The translations under genes were made by a program, and so were the position numbers. Below, piece after piece: positions 47,562-55,333 of a stretch of DNA of 64,000 nt; positions within the stretch are counted from its first letter, which is position 1; each line of letters opens with the position of its first letter. The stretch spans positions 1-64,000 of the forward strand of contig NZ_BOPO01000002.1 in the NCBI RefSeq assembly GCF_017312725.1, in the 5' to 3' direction. The notes beneath the pieces are model-generated. The model saw only the letters and a program-made list of their open reading frames with translations, was not told the origin of the DNA and did not search any database. The stretch is from Actinocatenispora comari. GTDB taxonomy: Bacteria; Actinomycetota; Actinomycetes; Mycobacteriales; Micromonosporaceae.

Positions 47562-48133
47562 CGCTCGCCGCCGGGATCGGCGGAGGGCAGCAGGTACAGC
47601 AGCAGCCTGGTCTTGCGCGCGTCCGGCGGCGCCTCCGCGGGGTCGCGCCGGGCCAGCGGCAGCAGCAGCTGCTCGATCGCGTCGTCGAGGGCGCGCAGTT
47701 CCTCGGCGGTGGCCAGCAGGCCGGTGTTGCGGCGGCTGGCGGCCGACATCCAGTCGGCGTCCAGGTGCGGGCGCACCTGCTCGCGCCAGCGCCCGACCAG
47801 GTCGCCCTCGGTGGCCTCCAGCACGTCGAACAGCCGGCTCGCCGCCTCCGGGTCGGCCGGGTCGACCTGGTACCGGAAGCCGCGGCCGACCGCGCGCCAC
47901 CACCGGCTGCGGCCGCCACCGTCGTGCGGCGCGTCCTCGACCAGCCCGTGTTCGGCCAGGTGCCGCAGGTGCCAGCTGGTCACCGACGGGCTGGCACCGA
48001 CCAGTGGCGCCAGCCGGGTCGCGGTGGAGGGGCCGCGTTCCCGCAGCGTGCGCAGGATCGCCAGCCGCACCGGGTGCGCGAGTGCGCGCATCCCGCGGGC
48101 GTCGAGTTCGACGTCGCCGAGCCTGTTCGCCAT
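47558..48133 (-). CDS. ArsR-type helix-turn-helix regulator
   Basis: The protein has 191 residues. A winged-helix domain fills residues about 10-95 (MRALAHPVRLAILRTLRERG, then LVGASPSVTSWHLRHLAEHG). The rest is a helical extension rather than a metal site; no Cys metal motif is seen. It probably represses its own operon (arsR-MFS-hydrolase) through the perfect inverted repeat just upstream. Confidence 0.9.
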   Translation of the reverse strand: MANRLGDVELDARGMRALAHPVRLAILRTLRERGPSTATRLAPLVGASPSVTSWHLRHLAEHGLVEDAPHDGGGRSRWWRAVGRGFRYQVDPADPEAASRLFDVLEATEGDLVGRWREQVRPHLDADWMSAASRRNTGLLATAEELRALDDAIEQLLLPLARRDPAEAPPDARKTRLLLYLLPSADPGGER

Positions 48134-48140
48134 GCCGCTC

Positions 48141-48176
48141 CTTTGAGAGAACTGTATCGATAGTGTTCTCTCAAAG
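48141..48176. promoter_or_regulatory. 36-bp perfect inverted repeat, ArsR operator
   Basis: CTTTGAGAGAAC (48141-48152) is matched by GTTCTCTCAAAG (48165-48176). The 12-bp centre contains TATCGATA. It lies 7 bp upstream of the ATG of the ArsR gene, where binding would block transcription or translation initiation. The low G+C content makes it stand out from its surroundings. Confidence 0.85.
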
Positions 48177-48283
48177 CAGGGCTGTCAACCGGTGCGCGAA
48201 CCGGCCGAGTCCGTTCCGTGGGTACCTGCCCGGATTCCGCCGGCCCGCCCCGGCAGCGGGCGACGGTGCGCGCCGGGGACCGG

Positions 48284-48733
48284 CTAGGAGCCGTCGCGCA
48301 GCGAGTGGACCATGCTTCGCAGCAGCCGGAACGCCTCCGACCGGTCGGCCTCGGTCATCCCGGCGAGCATCCTGACCTCGACGGACCGGACCGCGGCACT
48401 GGCCTTCGCCAGGCTCCGCCGGCCCCGTGGCGTCAGCCGGGCAGGCAGCGCCTTGCCCACCGGCGCCGCCGCGGGCCTGGTCACGTAGCCGTCCCGTTCC
48501 AGCGCCTGGAGCAGCACGTTCATCGACTGCCGGGTGACGAACGCGCCCCGCGCGAGCTCGGAGTTCGACAGACCGGGCCGCTGCGCGAGCAGTTCGAGGC
48601 AGGAGTAGTGGGTCACGCTCATCCCGAGCGGTCGCAGCACCTCCTCCATCGCGATCCGGAGCGCGCTCGACGCCTCCTTCAGCAGGTAGCCCAGTGATCT
48701 GTCCAGGTCGACGCCGGTGCCGTCTTGACTCAT
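48284..48733 (-). CDS. MarR-family transcriptional regulator
   Basis: The protein has 149 residues. It has the winged-helix core of MarR proteins: SVTHYSCLELLAQRPGLSNS, ELARGAFVTRQSMNVLLQAL and a DGYVTRPAA wing. It is divergent from the glyoxalase-like gene with two identical-type palindromes between, and probably represses both. The ligand is unknown. Confidence 0.92.
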   Translation of the reverse strand: MSQDGTGVDLDRSLGYLLKEASSALRIAMEEVLRPLGMSVTHYSCLELLAQRPGLSNSELARGAFVTRQSMNVLLQALERDGYVTRPAAAPVGKALPARLTPRGRRSLAKASAAVRSVEVRMLAGMTEADRSEAFRLLRSMVHSLRDGS

Positions 48734-48776
48734 GTCAGCATTCTGACATACATTGCTTCATGTCAGAAGACTGACA
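48733..48776. promoter_or_regulatory. Two MarR operators, TGTCAG-N4-CTGACA
   Basis: TGTCAGCATTCTGACA (48733-48748, inner six bases of each arm TGTCAG with TCTGACA) and TGTCAGAAGACTGACA (48761-48776) have centres 28 bp apart. The first touches the MarR start codon and the second lies just before the glyoxalase gene. Two dimers on one face of the helix are typical for autoregulated MarR pairs. Confidence 0.8.
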
Positions 48777-48796
48777 CGAGATAGAGGAGTACCAGC

Positions 48797-49165
48797 ATGC
48801 CCGTCACCGGTCCCGACTTCATCTCGCTCCAGGTCAGCGACCTCGGCGCCTCGCAGGCGTTCTACGAGCGCTACCTCGGCCTCGTCCGCTCGCCGGCCGG
48901 ACCCGCGCACGCCGTCGTGTTCGACACCAAACCGATCGCCTTCGCGCTGCGCGACGTCGTTCCCGGCACCGATCTCGATGCCGCGCCGCGGCCCGGCATC
49001 GGCACCGCGATCTGGCTGCACGCCACCGACGTCCAGGCCATCCACGACGCTCTCGCCGCCGACGGGCACCCGATCGTCGCCGCGCCGATCGACGGCCCCT
49101 TCGGGCGGACGTTCACCTTCGCCGACCCCGACGGCTACCACGTCACGCTGCACGATCGCGCCTGA
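48797..49165 (+). CDS. Glyoxalase/VOC-family protein
   Basis: The product has 122 residues with the beta-alpha-beta-beta-beta repeats of the vicinal oxygen chelate fold: FISLQVSDLGASQAFYERYLG at the start and FTFADPDGYHVTLHD at the end. Such single-domain proteins dimerise and act as dioxygenases, isomerases or drug-binding resistance proteins. ATG at 48797 follows GAGGAG. It is divergent from the MarR gene and probably induced with it. Confidence 0.9.
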   Translation: MPVTGPDFISLQVSDLGASQAFYERYLGLVRSPAGPAHAVVFDTKPIAFALRDVVPGTDLDAAPRPGIGTAIWLHATDVQAIHDALAADGHPIVAAPIDGPFGRTFTFADPDGYHVTLHDRA

Positions 49166-49730
49166 CGCCGCACGAGCACCACGCTGGAGCCGGCGCCACG
49201 CCGCGCGAACACCGCCAGCGGCCCGGCCCTCGCACCGGTCCGGGCCGCGGCGGTGCAGGCGGCCAGCAAGAACCGTGGCGAGATCCGCCCGTCCGCCACG
49301 CGAGCCCGTCGTTCCAGGTCGGCGACCCCCGCGGGCGCGTTCTCGGTGACGATCCACACGCTGCGGGGATTCCGAGAAAGCAGCCCTCCGTCAGCCGGTC
49401 CGCGGCATGCTGCTGCCATGAGTCGGCCGGATCCACCGTGCCGAGGGCGGCGTCGATGCCGCCCGCGGCGAGCGTGGAGCGCGCGCCGGAACCGGGACGT
49501 TCACCCACCAGCCGGACGTCGACGCCGCGCTCGGCCGATCGGATCGCCGCGCGCAGGCCGGACCCGCCGGTACCGATCACGAGTACCGCGGTGGCGAGGT
49601 GCTGCTCGCCGAACCGCACCGCGCCCGCCCTCGGGTCGTACCGTCCGGAGCTCGCCGCTGTCACAAAGCGCGCCGCCGCACTGTCTCCCCTGACGAGGAA
49701 CCGTCGCACGGCCGCGACGGAAACAACCAC
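49166..49730 (-). pseudogene. Remnant of a fumarate reductase/succinate dehydrogenase flavoprotein
   Basis: The first part reads VLVIGTGGSGLRAAIRSA, then ERGVDVRLVGERPGSGA, AAGGIDAALGTVDPADSWQQ and HAADRLTEGCFL, which is the FAD-binding start of the SdhA/FrdA family. Near 49380 the match moves to another frame (RNPRSVWIVTENAPAGVADL, then RVADGRISPRF) and stops soon after. Most of the protein (about 400 residues including the catalytic domain) is missing. It is a frameshifted and truncated gene fragment filling the gap between the glyoxalase and NAD(P)-binding genes. Confidence 0.75.
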
Positions 49731-49747
49731 GGAGAAGAGGGAACATC

Positions 49748-50494
49748 GTGAAGGTCGTTGTGATCGGTGGTACCGGGCTGATCGGCTCGAAGGTGGTCAC
49801 CAAGCTCGGTGAGCACGGCCACGAGGCGGTCGCCGCCGCCCCGAGCACGGGCGTCGACACCCTGACCGGCGAGGGCCTCGCCGACGCGTTGGACGGCGCC
49901 GACGTCCTGGTGGACGTGTCGAACTCGCCGTCGTTCGACGACGAGCCGGCGATGGAGTTCTTCCGGACCGCCACCACGAACCTGCTGGAACAGTCGGCGA
50001 AGGCGAACGTCGGGCACTACGTCGCGCTCTCGGTGGTGGGTACCGACCGGCTGCTGGACTCCGGCTACTTCCGGGCGAAGCAGGCGCAGGAGGACATGAT
50101 CGCCGCGTCCGGCCGGCCGTACTCGATCGTGCACGCCACCCAGTTCTTCGAGTTCGTCCGTTCCATCTCGGACTTCAGTACCGTCGACGGGGAGGTGCAC
50201 CTCCCGCCGGTGCTGTTCCAGCCGATGGCCGCCGACGACGTGGCCGCCGGCGTCGCCCGCACCGCGGCCGGTGCGCCGCTGAACGCGGTCCGCGAGATCG
50301 CCGGGCCGGAGCAGTTCCGGCTGGACGAGATGGTGCGTACCGCGCTGGCCGACAGGGGCGACCCGCGCCCGGTCGTCGCCGACGAGCAGGCACCGTACTT
50401 CGGCGTCCAGGTCACCGAGCGGAGCCTGGTGCCGGGCGACGACGCCCAGCTCGGCGCCGTCACGTACGCCCAGTGGGCCGCGCAGCAGAAGTGA
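49748..50494 (+). CDS. NmrA-like NAD(P)-binding protein (atypical SDR)
   Basis: The protein has 248 residues. MKVVVIGGTGLIGSKVVTKL is the Rossmann dinucleotide loop. The rest fits NmrA/isoflavone-reductase-like atypical short-chain dehydrogenases (DVLVDVSNSP, HYVALSVVG, YFRAKQAQEDMI), which often lack catalytic Tyr and act as redox sensors or reductases. ATG at 49748 follows GAAGAGGGA. It lies 32 bp before an alpha/beta hydrolase, likely one transcript. Confidence 0.9.
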   Translation: MKVVVIGGTGLIGSKVVTKLGEHGHEAVAAAPSTGVDTLTGEGLADALDGADVLVDVSNSPSFDDEPAMEFFRTATTNLLEQSAKANVGHYVALSVVGTDRLLDSGYFRAKQAQEDMIAASGRPYSIVHATQFFEFVRSISDFSTVDGEVHLPPVLFQPMAADDVAAGVARTAAGAPLNAVREIAGPEQFRLDEMVRTALADRGDPRPVVADEQAPYFGVQVTERSLVPGDDAQLGAVTYAQWAAQQK

Positions 50495-50526
50495 CCCGAA
50501 ACCCGGTACCAGCAAGGAGAGACGTC

Positions 50527-51252
50527 ATGTCGGACCAACCCACCGTCGTGCTGGTGCACGGCGCGTTCGCCGAGTCGGCGAGCTGGAACCCGGTGATCGC
50601 GCAGCTGCACGCACGGTCGGTGGACGTCGTCGCGGCGGCCAACCCGCTGCGCAGCGTCACCGACGACGCCGCCTACCTGCGCGACGTCGTCACCGGCCTC
50701 GGCCGCCCCGTGCTGCTGGTCGGCCACTCGTACGGCGGGATGGTGATCACCGAGGCCGGCGCCGACAACGACCAGGTGACCGGGCTCGTCTACGCCTCCG
50801 CGTTCACCCCGGACCACGGCGAGAACGCGCTCGAACTGTCGGCGAGGTTCCCGGGCAGCACGCTCGGCGACGCGCTCGTGCCCTCGCCGGTACCGGGCGG
50901 TGGCACCGAGTTCCGGATCCGGCCGGAGCTGTTCCACCACCAGTTCGTCGCGGACGCCTCGGCGGACGAGGCGGAACTGATGGCGGTGACCCAGCGGCCG
51001 GTCACCCAGGCCGCGCTGACCGAGCCGCTGCCCACCGAGACGCCGGCGTGGCGGCAGCTGCCGTCCTGGTTCGTCTTCGGCGACCGGGACCTGAACATCC
51101 CGCCGGCGCTGCTGCGGTTCTTCGCCGAACGCGCCGGGTCGAAGGGCACCCGCGAGGTCGCCGGCGCCTCGCACGCCATCAGCGTCGGGGCGGCCGGCGC
51201 GGTGACCGAGACGATCGTCGAGGCGCTCGCCGCGGTGTCCGACCGGGCCTGA
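50527..51252 (+). CDS. Alpha/beta hydrolase (hydroxynitrile-lyase/esterase type)
   Basis: The protein has 241 residues. It has TVVLVHGAFAESASW, LLVGHSYGGMVI with the nucleophilic Ser, WFVFGDRDLNIP with Asp, and GASHAISVG with His, all in order. It matches small esterase-like hydrolases. The start at 50527 follows AAGGAGA; upstream residues belong to the preceding gene's tail region. It ends before a strong hairpin. Confidence 0.9.
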   Translation: MSDQPTVVLVHGAFAESASWNPVIAQLHARSVDVVAAANPLRSVTDDAAYLRDVVTGLGRPVLLVGHSYGGMVITEAGADNDQVTGLVYASAFTPDHGENALELSARFPGSTLGDALVPSPVPGGGTEFRIRPELFHHQFVADASADEAELMAVTQRPVTQAALTEPLPTETPAWRQLPSWFVFGDRDLNIPPALLRFFAERAGSKGTREVAGASHAISVGAAGAVTETIVEALAAVSDRA

Positions 51253-51263
51253 CGTCCCGGGCC

Positions 51264-51301
51264 ACGGCCGCCGCCCAGCGAAGCACAGGGGCGGCGGCCG
51301 T
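51264..51301. terminator. Bidirectional intrinsic terminator
   Basis: ACGGCCGCCGCCC (51264-51276) and GGGCGGCGGCCGT (51289-51301) form a perfect 13-bp stem with a 12-nt loop, followed by TTCC on the plus strand. It lies between the stop of the alpha/beta hydrolase and the stop of the convergent DoxX gene and probably ends both transcripts. Confidence 0.75.
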
Positions 51302-51307
51302 TCCTCC

Positions 51308-51730
51308 TCACCCGGGGTCGGCGGCGGGGCGCCGGCGCACGTCGCGCCACAACCGGCGGGTACTCGGCCGGCGGCCCCAGGCGATCACCGCCGAGGTCAC
51401 CAGCAACACCAGTGCCGGTACCGGGCTGCCGCCGGTGCCGAGCTGGGTGGCCACCGCGCCCACCGCGAGCGCGGTGAACGCCAACCCGGCCAACCCGGCC
51501 AGCCGCGGTACGCACAGCGCGGCGGCACCGAGCAGTTCGAGCACCGCGAGCAGGTAGCGGAACCAGCTGCCCAGCCCGATCGCCTGGAACGTGGCCATCA
51601 CCTGCTCCGCACCGGTGAGCTTCTGTACCGCCGCGCCGGCGAAGCCGAGTGCGGTCACCACCTGCAGCACCCACAGGATGCGGTTGCCGGCGCGGGACAC
51701 CTCGGCGCGCGGCGCGGTCGTCTGGCTCAT
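51308..51730 (-). CDS. DoxX-like membrane protein
   Basis: The product has 140 residues with four hydrophobic helices: WVLQVVTALGFAGAAVQKL, FRYLLAVLELLGAAALCV, GLAFTALAVGAVAT and ALVLLVTSAVIAW. The AAVQKLTG motif and helix pattern fit DoxX/SURF4-related proteins, of unclear function, sometimes linked to redox or thiol stress. ATG at 51730, with GAGGGGAAA upstream. It may be cotranscribed with the membrane protein at 51786. Confidence 0.8.
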   Translation of the reverse strand: MSQTTAPRAEVSRAGNRILWVLQVVTALGFAGAAVQKLTGAEQVMATFQAIGLGSWFRYLLAVLELLGAAALCVPRLAGLAGLAFTALAVGAVATQLGTGGSPVPALVLLVTSAVIAWGRRPSTRRLWRDVRRRPAADPG

Positions 51731-51785
51731 CACGGTTTCCCCTCTTCTCGGTCGTGCTGGCATCCCGCGCGCCGGCTGCGACGGC

Positions 51786-52529
51786 TCAACACGGGACGGT
51801 TCCGGTGCGGTGGTCGGGCGCGATCTCGTCCCGGGGCCGCCGAACCGCGGCACGGGCGCCGGGCAGGAACGCGGCGAGCCGGGGCGAGCGGCGAACGGCC
51901 CGGGTGAGGTACCCGAGGTTCCAGCCGCCGATCCCGACCAGGGTCACGACCGGCAGCGCGGCGGTGAGCCCGACCGCGACGTCGAGCGGCAGCAGGTACG
52001 CGACCGCGATCCGCACCGCGGCGTCGGCGACCAGGCCGACACCCCACCCGACGGCGCTGCCCCGGAAGGCCCGCCGCACCGCCGGCTCGTCCCGGTACGC
52101 CGCGGTCAGGGCCGCGGCCCGACCGGGCCGCCAGGTCTGCGCGGCCGACAGCGTCAGCGGGCGGCCGGCGGCGACGCTGGCCAGGAAGACCACGCCGACC
52201 GCGCCGGTGGCCGCGGAGTCCTTCCACAGCAGGAAACGCGGATCGCCGCCGACGAACGCCAGCGCGAGGCCGACGCCGAACACGGCGAGCGTCAGCGTGC
52301 CGAACCAGGTGATCCGCCGCGATCGGAGCGCCACCACCAGCAGCCGCAGCCCGGCCGCCACCGTGCCGGCGAGCAGCGCCGTCCAGTCGGAGAGGCCGAA
52401 CGATCGCAGCAGGTAGTAGGCAGCGACGGGGAGGGCGACGTCGACGAGCTGGCCGAGCCAGGGGCCGACCGACCGGGCGCCGGCGGCGCGGTCGTGCGAC
52501 GGCGTGGCGGTGGTCCGTCGTGGTTTCAT
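51786..52529 (-). CDS. VC0807-like integral membrane protein
   Basis: The protein has 247 residues with five to six membrane segments (LVDVALPVAAYYLLRSFG, FGTLTLAVFGVGLALAFVGG, AVGVVFLASVAAG, VGLTAALPVVTLVGIGGW). The motif GGDPRFLLWKDS and the overall layout match the uncharacterised VC0807-type membrane family, which is frequently placed beside TetR regulators in actinomycetes. It is divergent from a TetR gene. Confidence 0.7.
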   Translation of the reverse strand: MKPRRTTATPSHDRAAGARSVGPWLGQLVDVALPVAAYYLLRSFGLSDWTALLAGTVAAGLRLLVVALRSRRITWFGTLTLAVFGVGLALAFVGGDPRFLLWKDSAATGAVGVVFLASVAAGRPLTLSAAQTWRPGRAAALTAAYRDEPAVRRAFRGSAVGWGVGLVADAAVRIAVAYLLPLDVAVGLTAALPVVTLVGIGGWNLGYLTRAVRRSPRLAAFLPGARAAVRRPRDEIAPDHRTGTVPC

Positions 52530-52540
52530 ATCACTGTTAT

Positions 52541-52558
52541 ATACCGGCGTTATGGTAT
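52541..52558. promoter_or_regulatory. Possible TetR operator
   Basis: ATACC (52541-52545) and GGTAT (52554-52558) are inverted around 8 bp in an A/T-rich stretch (TGTTATATACC) between the divergent membrane-protein and TetR starts. The arms are short, so this is tentative, but the local drop in G+C supports a shared promoter-operator. Confidence 0.45.
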
Positions 52559-52567
52559 GGTCAACCG

Positions 52568-53185
52568 GTGAGCCCCCGATCCGCTGACCCCGCCATCCGC
52601 ACCGCGCTGATCGACGCGGCCGCCCGGATCCTCGCCGCCGACGGGCCCGGTGCGCTGAGCACCCGCCGGCTCGCGGCCGAGGTCGGCGCCTCGACGATGG
52701 CCGTCTACACCCACTTCGGCAGCATGGACCAGGTGCGGCAGGCGGTCCGGCGAGACGGCTTCGCCCGGCTCGGCGCCGAGCTCGACGCGCTCGAGCGCAC
52801 CGACGACCCGGTCGCCGACCTCACCGCCGACGCCCTGGCCTACCTCGACTTCGGCCTGCGCAGCCCCGAGCTGTACCGGGCGATGTTCGTCGACCGCCCG
52901 CCGGCCGGCGCCGAGGACCCGGGCGCCGCGCAGTTCCAGCGGCTGCTCGACACGGTGCGCCGGTGCATCGACGCCGGCCGGTTCGACGCCGTCGACGACC
53001 CGCTGCCGCCGGTCTGGGCGGCCGAGCTCTGGACGATGCAGCACGGCATGGTGGTGCTCGCGCTCGGCGAGGTCGTCCCCGGCGCGCAGATCCGCTTCCT
53101 GCTGGCCGACATGGCCTACCGGCTCGCCGTCGGGTTCGGCGACGACCCCGCCGCCGCGCGCCGCTCCACCGGGTCCGCCGGCTGA
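52568..53185 (+). CDS. TetR-family transcriptional regulator
   Basis: The protein has 205 residues. The helix-turn-helix region is ARILAADGPGALSTRRLAAE, then VGASTMAVYTHFGSMDQVRQ, followed by a helical TetR_C-type domain with a WAAELWTMQHGMVVLALG stretch common in this subgroup. The GTG at 52568 is taken as start; earlier in-frame codons run through the promoter. It is divergent from the membrane protein. Confidence 0.92.
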   Translation: MSPRSADPAIRTALIDAAARILAADGPGALSTRRLAAEVGASTMAVYTHFGSMDQVRQAVRRDGFARLGAELDALERTDDPVADLTADALAYLDFGLRSPELYRAMFVDRPPAGAEDPGAAQFQRLLDTVRRCIDAGRFDAVDDPLPPVWAAELWTMQHGMVVLALGEVVPGAQIRFLLADMAYRLAVGFGDDPAAARRSTGSAG

Positions 53186-53283
53186 CCCGGCCCGACCGGA
53201 TTCGTTGCGCAGCAACGAGACCGGGCCACCACCTGACCCGGCTCAGCTGGACTCGTTGCGCAGCAACGGGATCAGTCCGCCGG
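53182..53283. repeat. 51-bp imperfect tandem duplication
   Basis: Two copies with a 51-bp period start TGACCCGGC at 53182 and 53233. Each contains the palindrome CGTTGCGCAGCAACG (53203-53217 and 53254-53268). The second copy holds the last codons of the aconitase gene and the first is noncoding beyond the TetR stop. Duplication of a gene end is the likely origin; the palindrome may form a stem acting as terminator. Confidence 0.8.
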
Positions 53284-55192
53284 CGAGGACCATCCGGACC
53301 TGCCGGTCGGAGAGCCGGTGCCGGACCGTGAAGTCGGCGTCGGCGTCGACGTCGTGCACCGTCAGCGGGTCGCCGGCGGCCAGCGCATCGCGCAACCCGG
53401 TCAACCGCAGGGTGGTACCGACCCGGATCCCGGCGGCGTCGTCCGGCTCGGCGAACTCCAGCGCCAACACTCCGAAGTTGGCCAGGTTCTGCGCGTGGAT
53501 CCGCGCGTACGAGCGGGCCAGCACCACCCGCATCCCCAGGTACCGGGGGGTGATCGCGGCATGCTCGCGGGACGAGCCCTGGCCGTAGTTCGCGCCGGCC
53601 ACCACGAGGTGGGTACCGGTCTCGCGGGCCCGGCTCGGGTAGTCCGGGTCGAGCCGAGTGAAGGTGAAGTCGGCCAGCTTCGGGATGTTCGACCGGTACG
53701 GCAGGGCCGCGGCGCCGGCCGGCGACACCTCGTCGGTGGACACGTCGTCGCCGAGCACCAGCAGTACCGGCGCCTCGATGGTGTCCGGCAGCGGATCCAG
53801 CTCGGGCAGCTCGGAGATGTTCGGGCCGCGCACCGGTTCGATCGCGAGCGCCTGCTCCCGCGGCGGCGGTGCCACGACCATCCCGGTGTCGACGCTGGCG
53901 TGTGCGGGCGGGTGCAGCTCCGGGTAGGCCAGCCCGAGCCGGTCGGCCAGCTCGCGCGGATCGGTGATGGTGCCGGTCAGCGCCGACGCGGCGGCGGTCT
54001 CCGGCGAGCACAGCCATACCTGGTCGTCGGGGGTGCCGGAGCGGCCCGGGAAGTTGCGCGGGAAGGTGCGCAGCGAGTTGGTGCCGGCCGCGGGCGCCTG
54101 CCCCATCCCGATGCAGCCGAGGCAACCCGTCTGGTGCAGCCGCGCGCCGGCCTGGATCAGCCGGGCGACCACTCCCATCCGGGTCAGGTCGACGAGGATC
54201 TCCCGCGAGGTCGGGTTGACGTCGAACGAGACGGACTCGGCGATGCGCCGGCCGGACACGATCGCACCGGCCACCGCGTAGTCGCGCAGCCCGGGGTTGG
54301 CCGACGACCCCAGCACCACCTGCCCCACCGGGGTACCGGCGGCCGCACGCACCGGTACCACGTCGCCGGGCGAGGACGGCCGAGCCACCAACGGTTCCAC
54401 AGTGGACAGATCGAGCTGCTCGTCGAGGTCGTACCGGGCATCGGGATCGGCCGCGATCGCGACGAAGTCGTCCGCCCGGTCCTCGGCGCGCAGGAACTCC
54501 CGAACCGCGTCGTCGGCCGGGAACACCGTGGTGGTGGCGCCCAGCTCGGCGCCCATGTTCGCCATGACGTGCCGGTCCATCGCGGTCAGCCCGGCCAGCC
54601 CGGGCCCGTGGTACTCGATGATCCGGTGCACGCCGCCGGCGACCCCGTGCCGGCGCAGCAGTTCCAGGATCACGTCCTTGGCCGACACCCACGGCGGCAG
54701 TTCACCGGTCAGCTCGACGCCCCAGATCTGCGGCATGCGCAGGTACAGCGGTTCACCGGCGATCGCCCGCGCCACGTCCAGGCCGCCGACGCCGATCGCG
54801 AGCATGCCGAGCGACCCGGCCGCGCAGGTGTGCGAGTCGGAGCCGGCGAGCGTCTTGCCCGGTATCCCGAAGCGCTGCATGTGCGTGGGGTGCGAGACGC
54901 CGTTGCCGGGCCGGGAGTACCACAGGCCGAAGCGCTGCGCCGCGGTACGCAGGAACTCGTGGTCCTCGGCGTTGCGCTCGTCGGCCTGCAGCAGGTTGTG
55001 GTCCACGTACTGGACGCTGCGCTCGGTGCGGGCCCGGTCCAGGCCCAGCGCCGCCAGCTCCTGCATCACCAGGGTGCCGGTGGCGTCCTGGGTCAGCGTC
55101 TGGTCCACCCGGATGCCGATCTCGGCACCGGGTGTCGCCTCGCCGTCGACCAGGTGGTCGGCGATCAGCTTCTCCGCCACGGTTCCGCTCAT
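53243..55192 (-). CDS. Aconitate hydratase family protein
   Basis: The protein has 649 residues, shorter than AcnA (about 900) and close to the mitochondrial/bacterial short aconitase type. It has SDSHTCAAGSLG, the cysteine motif HQTGCLGCIGMGQ and SPETAAASALTG for the 4Fe-4S cluster, RTFPRNFPGRSG, and the swivel domain with ANYGQGSSREHAA. It interconverts citrate and isocitrate, or a related hydroxy-acid pair. It may replace or supplement the housekeeping enzyme. It is 49 bp from the convergent TetR stop. Confidence 0.92.
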   Translation of the reverse strand: MSGTVAEKLIADHLVDGEATPGAEIGIRVDQTLTQDATGTLVMQELAALGLDRARTERSVQYVDHNLLQADERNAEDHEFLRTAAQRFGLWYSRPGNGVSHPTHMQRFGIPGKTLAGSDSHTCAAGSLGMLAIGVGGLDVARAIAGEPLYLRMPQIWGVELTGELPPWVSAKDVILELLRRHGVAGGVHRIIEYHGPGLAGLTAMDRHVMANMGAELGATTTVFPADDAVREFLRAEDRADDFVAIAADPDARYDLDEQLDLSTVEPLVARPSSPGDVVPVRAAAGTPVGQVVLGSSANPGLRDYAVAGAIVSGRRIAESVSFDVNPTSREILVDLTRMGVVARLIQAGARLHQTGCLGCIGMGQAPAAGTNSLRTFPRNFPGRSGTPDDQVWLCSPETAAASALTGTITDPRELADRLGLAYPELHPPAHASVDTGMVVAPPPREQALAIEPVRGPNISELPELDPLPDTIEAPVLLVLGDDVSTDEVSPAGAAALPYRSNIPKLADFTFTRLDPDYPSRARETGTHLVVAGANYGQGSSREHAAITPRYLGMRVVLARSYARIHAQNLANFGVLALEFAEPDDAAGIRVGTTLRLTGLRDALAAGDPLTVHDVDADADFTVRHRLSDRQVRMVLAGGLIPLLRNESS

Positions 55193-55333
55193 GCCACCTC
55201 CGCCCGAGCGCGTTCGGCCCGGCCGTCGACCGGTACGGGCGGGTGTCCAGGTCCCGGCGCGGCCGGCCCACCGGGCGGGTACCCGGTCCCGGCGGGCCGA
55301 AACCCGGAGCCGGGACGAACCGCCGGCCGGCGC

